This document shows, one piece after another, positions 10,082-23,100 of a DNA stretch of 64,000 nt. Position 1 is the first letter of the stretch, and every line of letters begins with the position of its first letter. Source of the stretch: Plutella xylostella (taxonomy: Eukaryota; Arthropoda; Insecta; Lepidoptera; Plutellidae); assembly GCF_932276165.1 (NCBI RefSeq), contig NC_063999.1, positions 2,854,501 through 2,918,500 on the forward strand. Direction: 5' to 3'. The notes beneath the pieces are model-generated. The model was not told the DNA's origin. It made no database searches and saw only the letters and a program-made list of their open reading frames with translations. The translations under genes were made by a program, and so were the position numbers.

Positions 10082-13000
10082 ACAATGTGACTTGTGCGGG
10101 CGGGCGCGCGCAGCCCAGGTCGGGCACGCCGATGTCGGCCAGCGTCACGTAGCCGGGCGCGCGCTGCAGCCGCAGCCGCCGCGACAGCCGCCGCAGCCCG
10201 CCGTGACGCGACCAGAGGGCTAGCGATTCTGGAAACGAACATAACAGATACATAGGTATGTTGACAGCGCCACAGTTATTTTACGTGTCAAAACTTTGGT
10301 GTGTACCTACATTGTTACCTACATTGTTGTTAGCACATGTCTAAGTTTTGATTTACCCCATCTAGGACAATATTATAACTAGATGATTAGGCTCTTACTT
10401 AGATTTCAACAAGTTTTTTTAAATAGCTCAAAAAAAAATAATCAAAAATCAAAACAGTTAACACCTAGTTTTTTAGCAATCTTTAGAAAAACAAAAAAAA
10501 AACAAACACTCACACCTTGTACTAATGTACTCCCTTGCGGGGTAGGCAGAGAGAAAAACATCTACACAAATCACACATCTTACCAGGATCAGTATCAGCA
10601 TCAGGCGGAAACATGACATGCTTCAAGCTCGCCGCACTCCTAACCCCTATAGCCTGTATCATGACGGGCCCGCGCTGCAGCGCTGCGTTGGCAGCGGAAA
10701 GCGCTGCGGCGGCGGGCAAAGCGCTAGATGTGCCTGTAGCGGTCTCCAGGGCCACTTCCGCCCCCCACCAGATGACTAGGAGGCGGGAGAAGCCGAGTAG
10801 GATGCGCGGGACGCCTCGGAGTTGGGTGCCTGAGGAAATGTTATAGGTTAGTATAGATTTATTTGGCTTTTCTTAAAAGAAAAGAGGCGTTTCTAGGAAA
10901 AAACGTAGCATTATAGTAGACTATGAGGCTCCTCCAAGACTGCATGGTAGGTATTGCCGTACCTAACCTGAGCTATTTACTGATGATCGCAAAATACAAG
11001 CACTTAACAATAACTAAATATTCAATCTTGATTCAGTAATTTCATCATTCGTTCCTTGATCGTTGATAGCTTCCGGTAACCAACACGCAAACATGAACCC
11101 TAAATCTTCAAATCTCACCTTTACACAACAGCAGTGTGGGCGGTCCATACCCGGCCACATGGTAAAAGTAGAGCCGCATCCATGGCGAGGCGGCCTCGGC
11201 GGGCGCGGGGCCTAGATGCGGCTTGGTTTGTTAGCGAAGCTACACGGAAACATCGGCCTAAAACCTTTATCTCTTAAGCTCAACTTTACACAACAGCAGC
11301 GTGGGCGGTCCATACCCGGCCACGTGGTACAAGTAGAGCCGCATCCACGGCGAGGCGGCCTCGGCGGGCGCGGGCCCTATATGCGGCTTGGCTTATAAGC
11401 GAGGAAAAACGCAAATATCACCACTAACCCCTGCCCTAAATCTCACCTTTACACAACAGCAGCGTAGGCGGTCCATACCCAGCCACATGGTACAAGTAGA
11501 GCCGCATCCACGGCGAGGCGGCCTCGGCGGGGGCAGGCCCGAGATGCGGGAGCGAGCCGGCCGCCGAGCCCGCGCGCGCGCCGCGGCACAGTGGCGCCAC
11601 TGATATCGCTAGCCTGTTGGTGGGAAAGTAGTATGGTTAGAAATCAAATTACAACAAACATTATTATAAATAGCCGACATTCTGAAAAAAATGCACTAGC
11701 TTTTTGGCTTATACATACACATCGGTGAGGCTACGTGTGCTCATTATCTGATATAACACTGTCAAATTATAACACCATATTATTCGCATGTAGGTCTGGT
11801 GTATAGTAACCGTTACGCTATCCATTAGTAAGAGGATTCCGCATTTGCAAAGTGGCCGTGGCAATAGCGTTATTCTGCGAATCCTCCCATTTCAACTCCT
11901 GAAACACCTTTCGCTCGTATCTTGCTATTATGAGTGTGTACAAATTCAGATAATAAACTGATTTTTGACAAACTAAACGGCCTACTACAACACACCTATA
12001 CTTAGTAGTCAACAGCCGGGCCCTGGCGGCGGCGCCCAGCGCGTGCAGCGCCTCGCAGCGCAGCAGGTCCAGCGGGCGCAGCCGCGGCCGCAGCGCGCGC
12101 AGCGCCGAGCGGAGACACAGAGCCGCCGCCAGGGAGACACGGATAGATCTAGTTGTGACGTTGCGACTGCCATTTTGGTATCTTAAGTCAGAGTATTCTG
12201 CATTTTCCATACTAATACGCTATTTCTCGAATCGTTACGTTTCAATGGACTAGTAAGAACACCTTCGCTCCTCCATAAGTAGAATCATGAGTTTGTACCT
12301 TTTAGTCGCTCCATTTTCCATACACCTACGTTATTTCGTGATTCACTTATTTTATTGAAAGAGTAAGAATACCTTCAGTCATCCATAAGAAGAATCATGC
12401 GTGTGTATAGATTCAGCTAAATTACTACGGATTTAAAGCAAAATTTTGTGAATCCTCCCATTTTAATGGAGGAGCAGAAACAATTTCGCTCCTCCATAAG
12501 AATCATGAGTGTGTTGCACCTACAGATTCACATACAATATAGCAACAGAAACACACCTATACTTAGTAGTCAACAGCCGGGCCCTGGCGGCGGCGCCCAG
12601 CGCGTGCAGCGCCTCGCAGCGCAGCAGGTCCAGCGGGCGCAGCCGCGGCCGCAGCGCGCGCAGCGCCGAGCGGAGACACAGGGCCGCTGCTAGGTAGCGG
12701 CGCGCCTCGCCCTCGATCTCTGGGTCTTGCGCTACCTGGGAATTTAATTACATTTTATTAACCCATATATGCCCAGAGAGTCGTTAACGACCCACTTATG
12801 TTTTATGCATATTTGCACTTAGAATCTGAATCTTAAACATAACCCAAAGTAAAAAAACATGATGTTAAAACTCGTTCCGGGCATATATTATTATGGGTTA
12901 AAAGTGGTGATAGAAAAAAGCGGTTTTAAATATTTGCTCTCTTTATGATGACGATTAAATTTAAATGTGGTAATTTAGTAAAGTTATTTAAAAAAATCAT

Positions 13001-16000
13001 CTATTAATTATAAGAGTTCATAAGGGATGCTAAATTAATTCTATGGCTATTTTATGTCTTGGAAGTCAACCTAAGAGGTATTCGCAGGAAGCTAGTCACC
13101 AATATATTATGTATAAAGGTTGAAATATACTTACTTTATCCAATTCTATAAGAAGACTGTCCAGACTTTCATCACACAATTTTCCAACTTCAAACAGAGT
13201 CACCGCGTGAATTTTGAGATCCTGAAAAGAGCAACAAACACTTTATATTATTTTAACCTAACCCCCCACCCAATATAAATTAATTTGTTTAATCAAAACA
13301 CATTTTTTTTATATTTTAATACTATTTTGGGCTTGGCATCTAGAGTACCCAGAAACAAGCCATACATCATAGATTCGCAATCTCACCGGAGACAGGTTGC
13401 CCATCATCAAGTAAGCAGCCAGTGTGGAGTCGAACAGCAGTGCGACGCGCTTGGTGCCGGCAGCGCCGCCGGAACTCTCACCCAGGTCGCTTATAGTCTG
13501 TGGAGAGTACATGTTGGAAGTTAGATTTACGGCTGGGTAAAATATGATGTGTAGAACGCAAAAAAATTGATCGCACTTGTCCCTTTACGTAGTTGCTGGC
13601 CACAGTAGAGATAGATGGAAGCGCCAGTTATCAGACTCTAAATTATTGGAGAAGTAACGAGGAAGCCAAAAAATGCTACTGTAAACCATTTTTACGAAAG
13701 ATGCTTCATTCGTTTCGTAGCCAAGCTCAGCAGTCGTAATACGTATATTGCAGTTAGCACACAAAATACCAACCATCATTTTCCATTTCCCAAAACCTAC
13801 GCGTATAATTATGTTCGTTATAATAATTGCGATGATATAAATAAGATAATTACGGGTAAAGTACGGTAATTACGGTACTTTGTACACTTATGTTATATTT
13901 GTGCAATAAAGTATTAAATAAATAAATAAATAAATAAAGATAAAGGTAGTTAGTATAGTCATATAGCACCTGTTTAGAAGAGCTGGGCTGGTTCTGCTTG
14001 ATGAGCACGGGCTCCATCTGCAGCGCGTCCTCCTCCGCGCTCGGGTCAAACGTCAGCGGGGTTATTTGACGGTAGCTGGAACAAATGAATTACTGAAATT
14101 ACATACAGATACTGAAAAAACACAAAAAATACATTTAACTGCATACAGTAGGTATTCAGTCACGTCATTTTACATTGTGCAATATTTTATTCTATAATAA
14201 ATAGAAAAAAATGCGTGAGCATTGCGTGGAGGAAGACTAGTCAAAATCTCATATCAAGTTGATGCACTGTAGTCTGTATGACCATTCCACGCAGGGGAGT
14301 CTCACGGTTGGTGCAGTACAGCGAGACCGCTCGCTGGAGCAACTAGCTAAAGATAGATACATAGACAGTCTCACGGTTGGTGCGTGTGCGAGGTGACGGC
14401 GTGGGTCCAGGAGGGGTGCGGCGGCGCGACGGGCGGCGGCGCCAGCGAGCGCGCGAACCCCAGCCGGCAGTACAGCGAGACCGCTCGCTGGAGCAACTAG
14501 CTATAGATAGATACATAGACAGTCTATCGGTTGGTGCGTGTGCGAGGTGACGGCGTGGGTCCAGGAGGGGTGCGGCGGCGCGACGGGCGGCGGCGCCAGC
14601 GAGCGCGCGAACCCCAGCCGGCAGTACAGCGAGACCGCTCGCTGGAGCAACTAGCTATAGATAGATACATAGACAGTCTCACGGTTGGTGCGTGTGCGAG
14701 GTGACGGCGTGGGTCCAGGAGGGGTGCGGCGGCGCGACGGGCGGCGGCGCCAGCGAGCGCGCGAACCCCAGCCGGCAGTACAGCGAGACCGCTCGCTGGA
14801 GCAACTAGCTATAGATAGATACATAGACAGTCTCACGGTTGGTGCGTGTGCGAGGTGACGGCGTGGGTCCAGGAGGGGTGCGGCGGCGCGACGGGCGGCG
14901 GCGCCAGCGAGCGCGCGAACCCCAGCCGGCAGTACAGCGAGACCGCCTGCTGGACTAGCTCGCTGTCCACCTGGGGATTGAGGATTAGAATGGGTGGTCA
15001 GGAGGACTTGATGGCAAAGATGTGGAAAGAATAGAAAAAAAATGTTACAAATGTTCTTAAAATGATAAAACTTATGCCAGGTGGCCAAGGGTGTTATGAC
15101 TACTAGTGACGCTCATATAATAGCCAGCCGCTCCAGCAGTAAACTAGACGATTATTGGATGAGGATGTTGCAACTAGTGCATCTCTGGATTGTGATTTTC
15201 AAAAACATGGTTACATTTTATAGCCTGCATCCATATTGCAATCCACTTCCCCTTTCAATGGAGGAGTACCCTAACCTCCTCCACCCAACCATTACCTGCA
15301 ACACAGCAGCCAGTTCAGCAACCGTCGTATGCTCGTCTATAGACACGAAGACCTTGTACAGAAGCGTCTCGAAGTAGTCGCCGGCGACGCGGTTCATCAC
15401 GAACCCCTTCAGAGGTGGAACTGCTACTTTGTCCGCCGTCGTGATGGGGACGTCCAGGTAGATTAGGCCTCGTCTGGAGGATGGAGGTTAGATGTTATGA
15501 AAAGAGTACTCAGGAGGGTAACATTTAAATACAGCTGCAAGGATCTGAAATTTGGCTTTCCATAGAAACTTTGTTGTTCACCTGAATTTTTACCATAAAG
15601 AACCAAAAAATGCTAGGTAATTGTCAAAAGTCGTACAGCAAAAGACGTTTAAAATTATATTGGCTTAGTATGTTTTGCAACAAATAAAATAAAAATAAAA
15701 TTAACAAAAGTTGTTGATACTTAAATATTCCGGTGTAGATATTATTTATATTCATAGCTTGCTATTTTATTCAGCTGGTGACAAAGCGGGTTAGAGTGGA
15801 CCGATGCTATCATATTATATTGTATATTTTTCAAATCACCCTTATTCCCTTACCTGTAGAGGTTCTTAACGACGTTGTAGTCGACGGTGCCGGCGGTCTG
15901 CGAGCCGCGGTCGATTAGCAAGTCTATTAGCGCCTTCTCGCTCTCATACAGAGGCTGTGCGGACAAGCACACGCTTATTAGTCGGATATTTAGTATAAAA

Positions 16001-19000
16001 CACAACACACACAGTAATTATAGTTACAGAAATGCGGGGAAGAAATCGGCACTAGTAGATAGTCATTCTACGTGATTACGCCGTATTTAGTGGAATAGTA
16101 GTGGAGAATGGTTATAGTTATAAAACTAGCAAATAAAGAAACTAAATGAAAATGGTTGCGTTACACAAAGTGGGTGTAGGCCGGCCATGGTTCTACCTTT
16201 TTTGGCATAAGATTTTTTTGCCTAATCTCGTATTGCATAGTAACGTTTGGTAAAAGTCTCGTTACGCCGAAAATCGTATGGCATAAATCTCGTTTAGTAA
16301 AAAGTTATTTCGCATAACATTGTTTAGCCTAATAATGGTATGGCCAAATCTTGAATAGCCTAATAATGCTATGGCATAGGTTTATACAAAGTAATAATAT
16401 TCGTTTGGCTTTAACTTTGACGGAGCGTCTCCCTACATAGCGCAAACTGGTGCCTTGTATTGTTTCCGCTGTTTGGAAAACGCTCCGCTTTGGTTTTGAA
16501 GACATGTGCACCTAACACGCTCCTCCTCGCTTTGCTCGTCGTCGCATCTATTTTTAGGTTTCGATCTCATGGGGTTTTTAATAATTATATTGGTCGTTAA
16601 CTTTCGATTTTTTGATCATACAATATCGTGATTTTCGGGATGTAGGAGAAAAATACCACAATTACAATTTTACTACATACTTAATATATTATTTATTAAG
16701 ATAACATTAGGAGAAACAAGATTATACATAGGTATAGGCGAACATAAATTTGAGCAAACGAAACTTAGGTGTTTAAAGATTGTGCCTAAAGAGTTTTAGA
16801 CGAAACGAGCCTTATGCCACATAAGTCTTGGCAAAGTGATGGTTCGGCCAAAAAAGTTTAGACCATACGAGTTATGCGAAATGAGTTTTGGTCAATAAAG
16901 ATTATGCCAGATGAGCGGAACCCGCCGGCCATTCATAGTGTTTCTTTATATCTGCGCTTGTTATATATGGTTATGGTACATGCTGCGGGGATTTGTTATT
17001 TTTATGAGTTTTGTAGCATTTTTAGTTCTTTTGCATTGGGAGCGATGATATTTAAATTAAATCAATTGATTTATTCATCAAAGTTCTTAATTAATGTACC
17101 TACACCGTAATCCTTCTGTGATTTATTTACAGATAAGTAATTAAGTAGGTCGTTAATGTTAAAAAACGAGGCGCATAGTTATTCCAAAGATAAAATGATA
17201 AGATGCATTTATCAGAGAAAGCCATGTGTACGATAGATAAAAATAGTAGAACCTTATTGTATATCCATACGTTATCTACAAAGTAATCATTCTCACAGTA
17301 TAATTTATTGTATTATCTAAGTTAATTGCACCATGTGTATGTAAATGTATTGATTTACATACTTATGTTGTAGTACCGGTTTCGCATTCACATAATCGAC
17401 CATGCGTGTATGTTATTGCAAAACAAACATAATTATGAAGCATGCTTTGAAAATCAGTGAAGCAGTATAAACTCATATATGACAAAAATTTACCAGTCTT
17501 GGATGAGGCCCATGTCCTACACCTACAGTGGATTATTGTTAAGGTGTGTTTTTGGTGAAATAAAACACCTACTTTATGCAAATTGTTTCAATGCTATGCA
17601 TCCAGTTGTAGATATGAATATAGTTTTATAGGATGAAATAATTCAAGTACTTTTTATTGAAATGCTATAGGTTGCCTGGAAGAGCTTTTGGCGATAAGGC
17701 CGCCTATTGTGCTTACTGTTTCTTTATTACATATTTATGTTGTGTGTTTTTCAATGTAATATTGTATTGTATTGTATGAATAAAACACATCCATAAAACC
17801 CTTACCTTTACATCTTCCTCCAGCACAAACCCCAGTTCGATCCGCCACCACGGCTGTATCGGCACATTGCAGGGCACGCGAGGCAGCAAGGACCGGATGG
17901 CCTTGGCGCGGGAGCGGCGGCCGAGAGACCTGGACTTGGCTACTAGCTCCAGGTACTCGTTGCGACCTATGCCCAAGAGTCTTAGGCCTGTAAGGAGGGA
18001 TTTATAAACATGTTTATGGCAACTGAGAGTGGAGACAAGGAAAAAATACTTCTAAGAAAATGCTGTTGTAGATTTGTTTAAAACTGTAGGTTTTTTTCAA
18101 TGATAATTAATAATAATAGTACCTTGATCTAGCTAGAACTAGGATGCTCTTATGATAGATTAAGGCAGGAACAACAGCATTTTTTTCTTCAGTACAGTTT
18201 TTTTAAAAGCTTTTTGTCATTGTGTATCATTGTTGTAGTATTAAGTATAAACCACATAATGTATCAAGCCATGACTGATACATAGAGGTAAAGATAAACC
18301 TTGAGAAGGAAGAACTTATTTATAAGTACATGTAATATGACACAGTAAGGAATAATGGCCTGCATTGTGTACTCAATACTACAAAATTATAATCATTAAT
18401 ATTCATTATGAAATATGATGAGATGTATTATAAAACAGTGAATAGTCTATAAAATCAATCAAGAATAATTATAATCCAAAGACATAGGATCTATAAAATT
18501 GCAAGCTAAATAATATTTTAATACAACTGCATAGGGTATATTTTTATAGGTACTTACAATCTGCAGCAGTGAAGTTGGGCATGGTGTCGTAGCTCTTCTC
18601 CTGTTCAATGAGCAGGGCCACCACTTCCGTGTAGTAAATAAAGGGGGTTATTCTTAGACCTGAAATTTAAAAAAATATTTAGTGAGAATAGGCATTAGGG
18701 TTGTATCAATGCGAGTATTAATGTGTTTCATTGGGCTAGAATGTTGATTGCATACTACTCAATCTGATGACATAATTTATGCTCTCAGTCACTTTATGCT
18801 CATTTTCTTTTACATGTGATTTCCATTCTCTATCTTGTTTCTTATCATCTGGTAACATTGAATCAGATTCTCTACGTTTACAGGGTATGATAGGTAGGAG
18901 ATTGATTCTTTAGATTTCAATAAATTATAACAAATCCAATACCTTTTACAATCATATCGGCTAAGTGATATGGAAACAACATGAGCCTCTGTATGCTGTT

Positions 19001-19525
19001 GTGTATGAGGACCTCATAATACTTCTTCTCATCTTTCCGGACAGTGCGGACTGTAAAAAAGTATTTATTTAACATTGTTTTAATTTTTTTAAGAAATGTA
19101 AATAAGATAGATTGTAGAGGTATCTTTATTGGTACACAAAAATGACTCAGTTATATAAATTAAACTTTATAAAGAAAACTTCACAAACAGTAGTTATCAG
19201 TCATAGTGATCCCTTCCAGGTAACCTATGGATGGATTTAATAAAAGTTTATATTAGATTAGAGGATTACACTCACCAAGGCTTCCCCTAAACCTCAGCTG
19301 ATTGCTTATACTAAACTCAACAATGTACTTCTCATATTCTTTTGGAGAATCACCTAGTAGCTGTAAGAAAATACGAGTATCATTTAGTTTGGGTTGGGTA
19401 TGGTTTCAGTGGAATACGACATGGTCCAAGTATTGAAACATTCTAATACCAACCCTTTTTACTGATGCAGGGAGCTGAGGCCACTGTATCTTCTTCCTGA
19501 TACAGTCTTCTACTTCGTCTTCCAT
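10082..19525 (-). CDS. FAM91A1: FAM91A1 orthologue, exons 1-15 (C-terminus beyond left edge)
   Basis: Fifteen coding exons on the minus strand: 19454-19525, 19276-19360, 18943-19050, 18558-18659, 17806-17987, 15854-15954, 15296-15473, 14837-14970, 13970-14075, 13387-13497, 13135-13221, 12557-12735, 11447-11613, 10584-10829 and 10082-10219. All junctions are GT-AG and every phase joins correctly, giving 665 codons. Signature stretches are NQLRFRG, DEKKYYE, MLFPYHLADMIVKG, SYDTMPNFTAADCLRLLGIG, FVMNRVAGDYFETLLYKVFV, RVALLFDSTLAAYLMMGNLSP and LYLYHVAGYGPPTLLLCKG. In vertebrates the protein works with WDR11 and TBC1D23 to capture endosome-derived vesicles at the trans-Golgi; that role is inferred by orthology. 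The human protein has about 840 residues, so roughly the last fifth is missing and must lie left of the BEL/Pao element. The ATG at 19525 has context CGCAATGG. Exons 8, 12 and 13 have downstream tandem copies. Confidence 0.95.
10490..10550 (-). mobile_element. SINE 3' fragment, antisense
   Basis: The stretch is the reverse complement of the 3' end of the SINE at 3692-3957 (TACTCCCTTGCGGGGTAGGC preceded by an A-rich run). It lies in the intron just downstream of FAM91A1 exon 14, about 35 bp from its donor. Confidence 0.75.
11113..11613 (-). repeat. FAM91A1 exon 13 and two downstream partial copies, 164-bp period
   Basis: The working exon (11447-11613) has its own acceptor. Two copies of its 3' part end at about 11283 and 11119. 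Both encode the same peptide (PWMRLY, YHVAGYGPPTLLLCK) with few changes. The far copy keeps the donor AAAG/GTGAGA. The middle one has AAAGTTGAG, a lost donor. Neither copy includes the exon's acceptor. Confidence 0.88.
11990..12735 (-). repeat. FAM91A1 exon 12 and a downstream partial copy, about 561 bp apart
   Basis: The working exon is 12557-12735. A near-identical copy of its GC-rich 3' part and donor lies at about 11996-12133 (donor TATAG/GTGTGT kept, exon 5' end and acceptor absent). The DNA between them also contains three or four degraded copies of a short unit with CTCCTCCATAAG. Confidence 0.85.
13880..13945 (+). mobile_element. 3' tail of a LINE (tail only)
   Basis: TTTGTGCAATAAAG followed by ATTAAATAAATAAATAAATA matches the 3' end of the LINE at 26827-29541. 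Only the tail is present, as expected for a severely 5'-truncated insertion in FAM91A1 intron 9. Confidence 0.65.
14298..14970 (-). repeat. FAM91A1 exon 8 with downstream 154-bp tandem copies
   Basis: The working exon is 14837-14970, with acceptor ATCCCCAG at its 5' side. Its 3' part, donor and a short AT-rich intron piece (GATAGATACATAGACAG) repeat with a 154-bp period. Exon-copy ends lie at 14683, 14529, 14375 and a short one at 14306. Three copies keep CC/GTGAGA. The one at 14529 reads CCGATAGA and has lost its donor. Confidence 0.92.
15855..17805. other. FAM91A1 intron 5 region
   Basis: Exon 6 lies at 15854-15954. The rest of this stretch up to exon 5 is AT-rich intron with one long-TIR MITE (16183-16931) and no other recognisable coding sequence or RNA gene. 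Confidence 0.5.
16183..16931. mobile_element. Long-TIR MITE, copy 2
   Basis: The ends are imperfect inverted repeats: GGCCGGCCATGGTTCTACC at the left and GCGGAACCCGCCGGCC at the right. Beyond the ends, TTTGGCATAAGATTTTTTTGC on the left mirrors AAAGATTATGCCAGATGAG on the right. It shares its body with the element at 3650-5112. The superfamily is not assigned. Confidence 0.7.
17988..19453. other. FAM91A1 introns 1 to 4
   Basis: Apart from exons 1 to 4 of FAM91A1 (listed with the gene), this is AT-rich intron DNA. I see no repeat family, second gene or structured RNA in it. Confidence 0.45.
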
Positions 19526-20169
19526 TGCGAAGGTTTATCGTCGGGTTACAGTAAATAAACCATCACCTTTTACACAAATGTACAATCTTCAGTTTCCTAA
19601 TATTTTGATTCTGATAAGAAAAAATGGTAAATTGACTGGAGTTGACAAAAAAAATTACAAACATTCATAATCCATTTTATGATTTTATTCCATTTTATGA
19701 TTTAATCCATTTTATGATTTTATTTTTTTACCAAACTATTTTATAAATTTCAAAATATTTCAATAATTAGTTATGAAAAATTCATTGTAAAATGTGATAA
19801 TGTCTTTAGTATATTTTTATGATTTATTACGGTAGCAAATAGTAACTCTGCTTTTAGTAAGGAGTTTTCGAACAGCCCCATTTATGTCAAAGAAATAGAC
19901 ATGTTGCCATAAAAAATAATGTTTTCCCCTACTCAACATGGGTTTCTATGTAGGATGCCATTGGTAGATTCCCCGTCTGTTAAGTAAGTTAGCCAATAGA
20001 AAGATGTATGGGCCCATTTATCCAATCAAATCGTAGCAAACAAGAAAAACGTCAACATTTTATGATCTGTCAGTGTCATAATGTCAATAACCATAAAAAC
20101 CGAAGGTCGCGTAACATGATAACAAATCTGAATTAAATCCGCGCATTTAATTCATAAAATACCGTAGAA
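19526..20169. promoter_or_regulatory. Divergent promoter region between FAM91A1 and muskelin
   Basis: Only 644 bp separate the two start codons. Three CCAAT motifs fall within 67 bp: ATTGG at 19960-19964 (CCAAT on minus), CCAAT at 19993-19997 and CCAAT at 20022-20026. CCAAT clusters bound by NF-Y are common in two-way animal promoters. No TATA box stands out. The role is inferred from spacing and motifs only. Confidence 0.6.
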
Positions 20170-23100
20170 ATGGCTGAACCGTACGAAACAGTGAAATTGA
20201 ATTATACCATTCACAAGTTTTCAAGTTACTCGGCTGATTATATCCCAGAGTAAGTACTATATTTATAATAGCACCCTCTCCTACCCTGGCACTCCTGGGG
20301 AGGGCCGGTGTTAGTATTTGCGGTGTATGATGTTATTTTCCTTTCAAATGAGGCTTTAATCATATTTTACGCATATTCCCATCAGAAATCTAAGCTTACA
20401 GGTAGTGCAGTTAGTTAAATTGCTAAAACAAATCTATCTAAGTATTCCTATAAATGCCTGCTCCATCTGGTTGCTTAGAATTTTCAGTTGTAATTTTAAT
20501 ACACGATGAAGTACCTAGAGATAGACTCACTATAATATTACCTATAAAATGAAACCAAAATGAAGATCTTATGAGAAGCACACTTGGCTACATTAGAGTC
20601 AATACAAAATTTGTACTGATATCAGCATTGGACTTATTGTCCCATTGGATTCATATTTTGTTAGCATTGGTCACACACTGTAAGTCATAGAGAGCCGAGC
20701 AGAGCCGACGACCGCTGGAGTACAAAGGTTCTGGAGTGGAGACCCCGTGTCAAACGGCGTGTCGGTCGCCCCCCAACCCGTTGGTCTGATGATCTGCGGA
20801 AGGTAGCGGGAAGCCACTGGATGCAGATGGCGGGTGACCGTTTGGGGTGGCGATCATTAGGAGAGGGCTATGTCCAACAGTGGACTACAGAAGGCTGAGA
20901 GAGAGAGTCACACACAGTTGACACAGTTACATAGCATTTAAAACAATTATTAAACTATCATCCAAATTTTACAGAAATATATCAGTGAATAACCCGACGG
21001 ACCAGCTGTCACGATGGTTCACAGACAGCAACACCCCCTCCCAGTACATCATGCTGAAGCTCACAAGCCCAGCCGTCGTGGAGACCATCATGTTCGGAAA
21101 GTACATGAAGGCCCATGTCAGCGACCTGAAGAGATTCAAGGTGCTTGGAGGCACTGATGACAGAAACATGTCAGAATTACTATCAGCGTGAGTAATTGTG
21201 ATTCATTATGTTGCTATTGTTAGTTTAAAATGTTTGAAGTCATTACTTATTCTTATGACAAAGAATCTATAAGAAGATATAAATACAAAAGTGTGTTTGA
21301 TTGGTTGTCCTTTCTTCATATCACACAAAAATACCTTGAAAGTGACTATAATCTAAGAAATTCTTAAGGGAAAACCTTTTTAAGTGTATGCTAACACACC
21401 TTTATGACTTAATTATTTAATACCTTGGCTGTAAAGTAATTAATTACCTGCAATTAAAACCAAAAGCATACACTTTGTCACATAAGTTACACAAATTACT
21501 ATGTAGTATAAGTTATTTCAAATTTAATCTTTTTATAAACATATTTTTTTTAAATCAAATACTTCATCTGTACTTTTTTTGTAGTGGTTTGAAGAATGAC
21601 AGTGCTCCAGAGACATTCCACCTCAGACACAGGACTCGAGAGGGTCTGTACTTGCCAGTAACATACATAAAGATACTGCCGCTGCAGTCTTGGGGACCTG
21701 CTTACAATTTCACCATATGGTATGTGGAACTGCATGGGAAGAACCATCCGGAACTGATCAAATATGCAATGGATACTATTAGTTTGGTAAGTAGAAAACA
21801 AGTCTATGAAATAACATAAAAATATTGAACTATCGTTGCCATCGACACGACAAGAAGAAGAAGAATTGAACTATGTACCTATGTACTAGAAATAATAAAT
21901 ATGTAAAGCACCTCAGTACTTGCTCTTCAGTATTATGTTGACTAAACACAGATTTTAAAAATACATATTTTACACTTACACAATGCAAATGCACTTTTAT
22001 GTGCAATAGTGATACCTAAGATTAATATTTTGAATGCTATATAGGTTTGGGTAACCAAACCTTTATTTAAGAGTACACACTTCACATTTTTATACAATAT
22101 AAATGCACATTTATGTGCTTTTTCCACAAAATTAATATTTTAAATTTATTTTAACACACACCACATAATGAGGCCTTTGTCCATCAGTGAAAAACACAAG
22201 TCCCTAGCTACCTACTTTTAAACACACATAACACAATTTCAAATTACAAAACAATATAAAACTTTCCAGCGCAAAGAAGAAGAAGCAGTAAGAATACTCC
22301 TCAAGCACCTGCGCCGGCGCCGCTACAAGGACGCGTTCGAGGCGCTGTCGCGCGAGAGCGGAGTCCGGCTCGAAGGACCAACTCAGGCCAAACTGTGGAA
22401 CGCACTCGTAGAGAATGGAGACTATGAACTCACTGAGAAGATACTTGATGATGCTATAGCTGGTAAGCAATGGGCCATTGAAATGGTTACATACAGTTAA
22501 TATATATATTTATAATAATTCACACTATGGCTGAAACGATTGACACTCTGTGTTTGGCATACAGTGTACCTAATTTATTCCTCCTTGCTTTGCTCGTTGT
22601 AGCACTTCTTTTAAAGGTTTTGATACAACATGTTTAAGAATTATTTATACATAAAAAAATAAAATAAAAAACGGCAACTTTCGACAAGATTATACATTAT
22701 TAAATAGCCCCTTGCGGCCGAGTATAGACACTTTCTATATAAATGAATTGAGATATACTTGTAAATCCGCAGCCGGGGAGCTAGACTGGTATGTCTCCTG
22801 GCAGCCATACTCTCCTCGCTGGAAGCTTCTCTCCCCCTGTAGTGCCGCCGTGGAGGAGCGCCTGTGCTGGTCGCCGCCGCCGCAGCCGGCGAGACGAGCG
22901 CTCATGAATACTACGAATACGGACCCACGGCCGGATTGTAACGTGAGTTGTTGTTCTGAGGTTTAATGTTAGGACCATAGAGAATTTCATTAGTCGCCAG
23001 TCGAGTTGGCGAGAGGCGTGCTCATGTACACTACAAACACGGACCCACGGCCGGATTGTAACGTGAGTGCTTGTTCTGAGGTCCCTGTAGTGAGGCCGTG

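Noticed and set aside
9978..12697. Short plus-strand frames at 9978, 10535, 11216, 11388 and 12448
   Set aside because: They overlap FAM91A1 exons or their copies in antisense; the minus strand carries the conserved protein.
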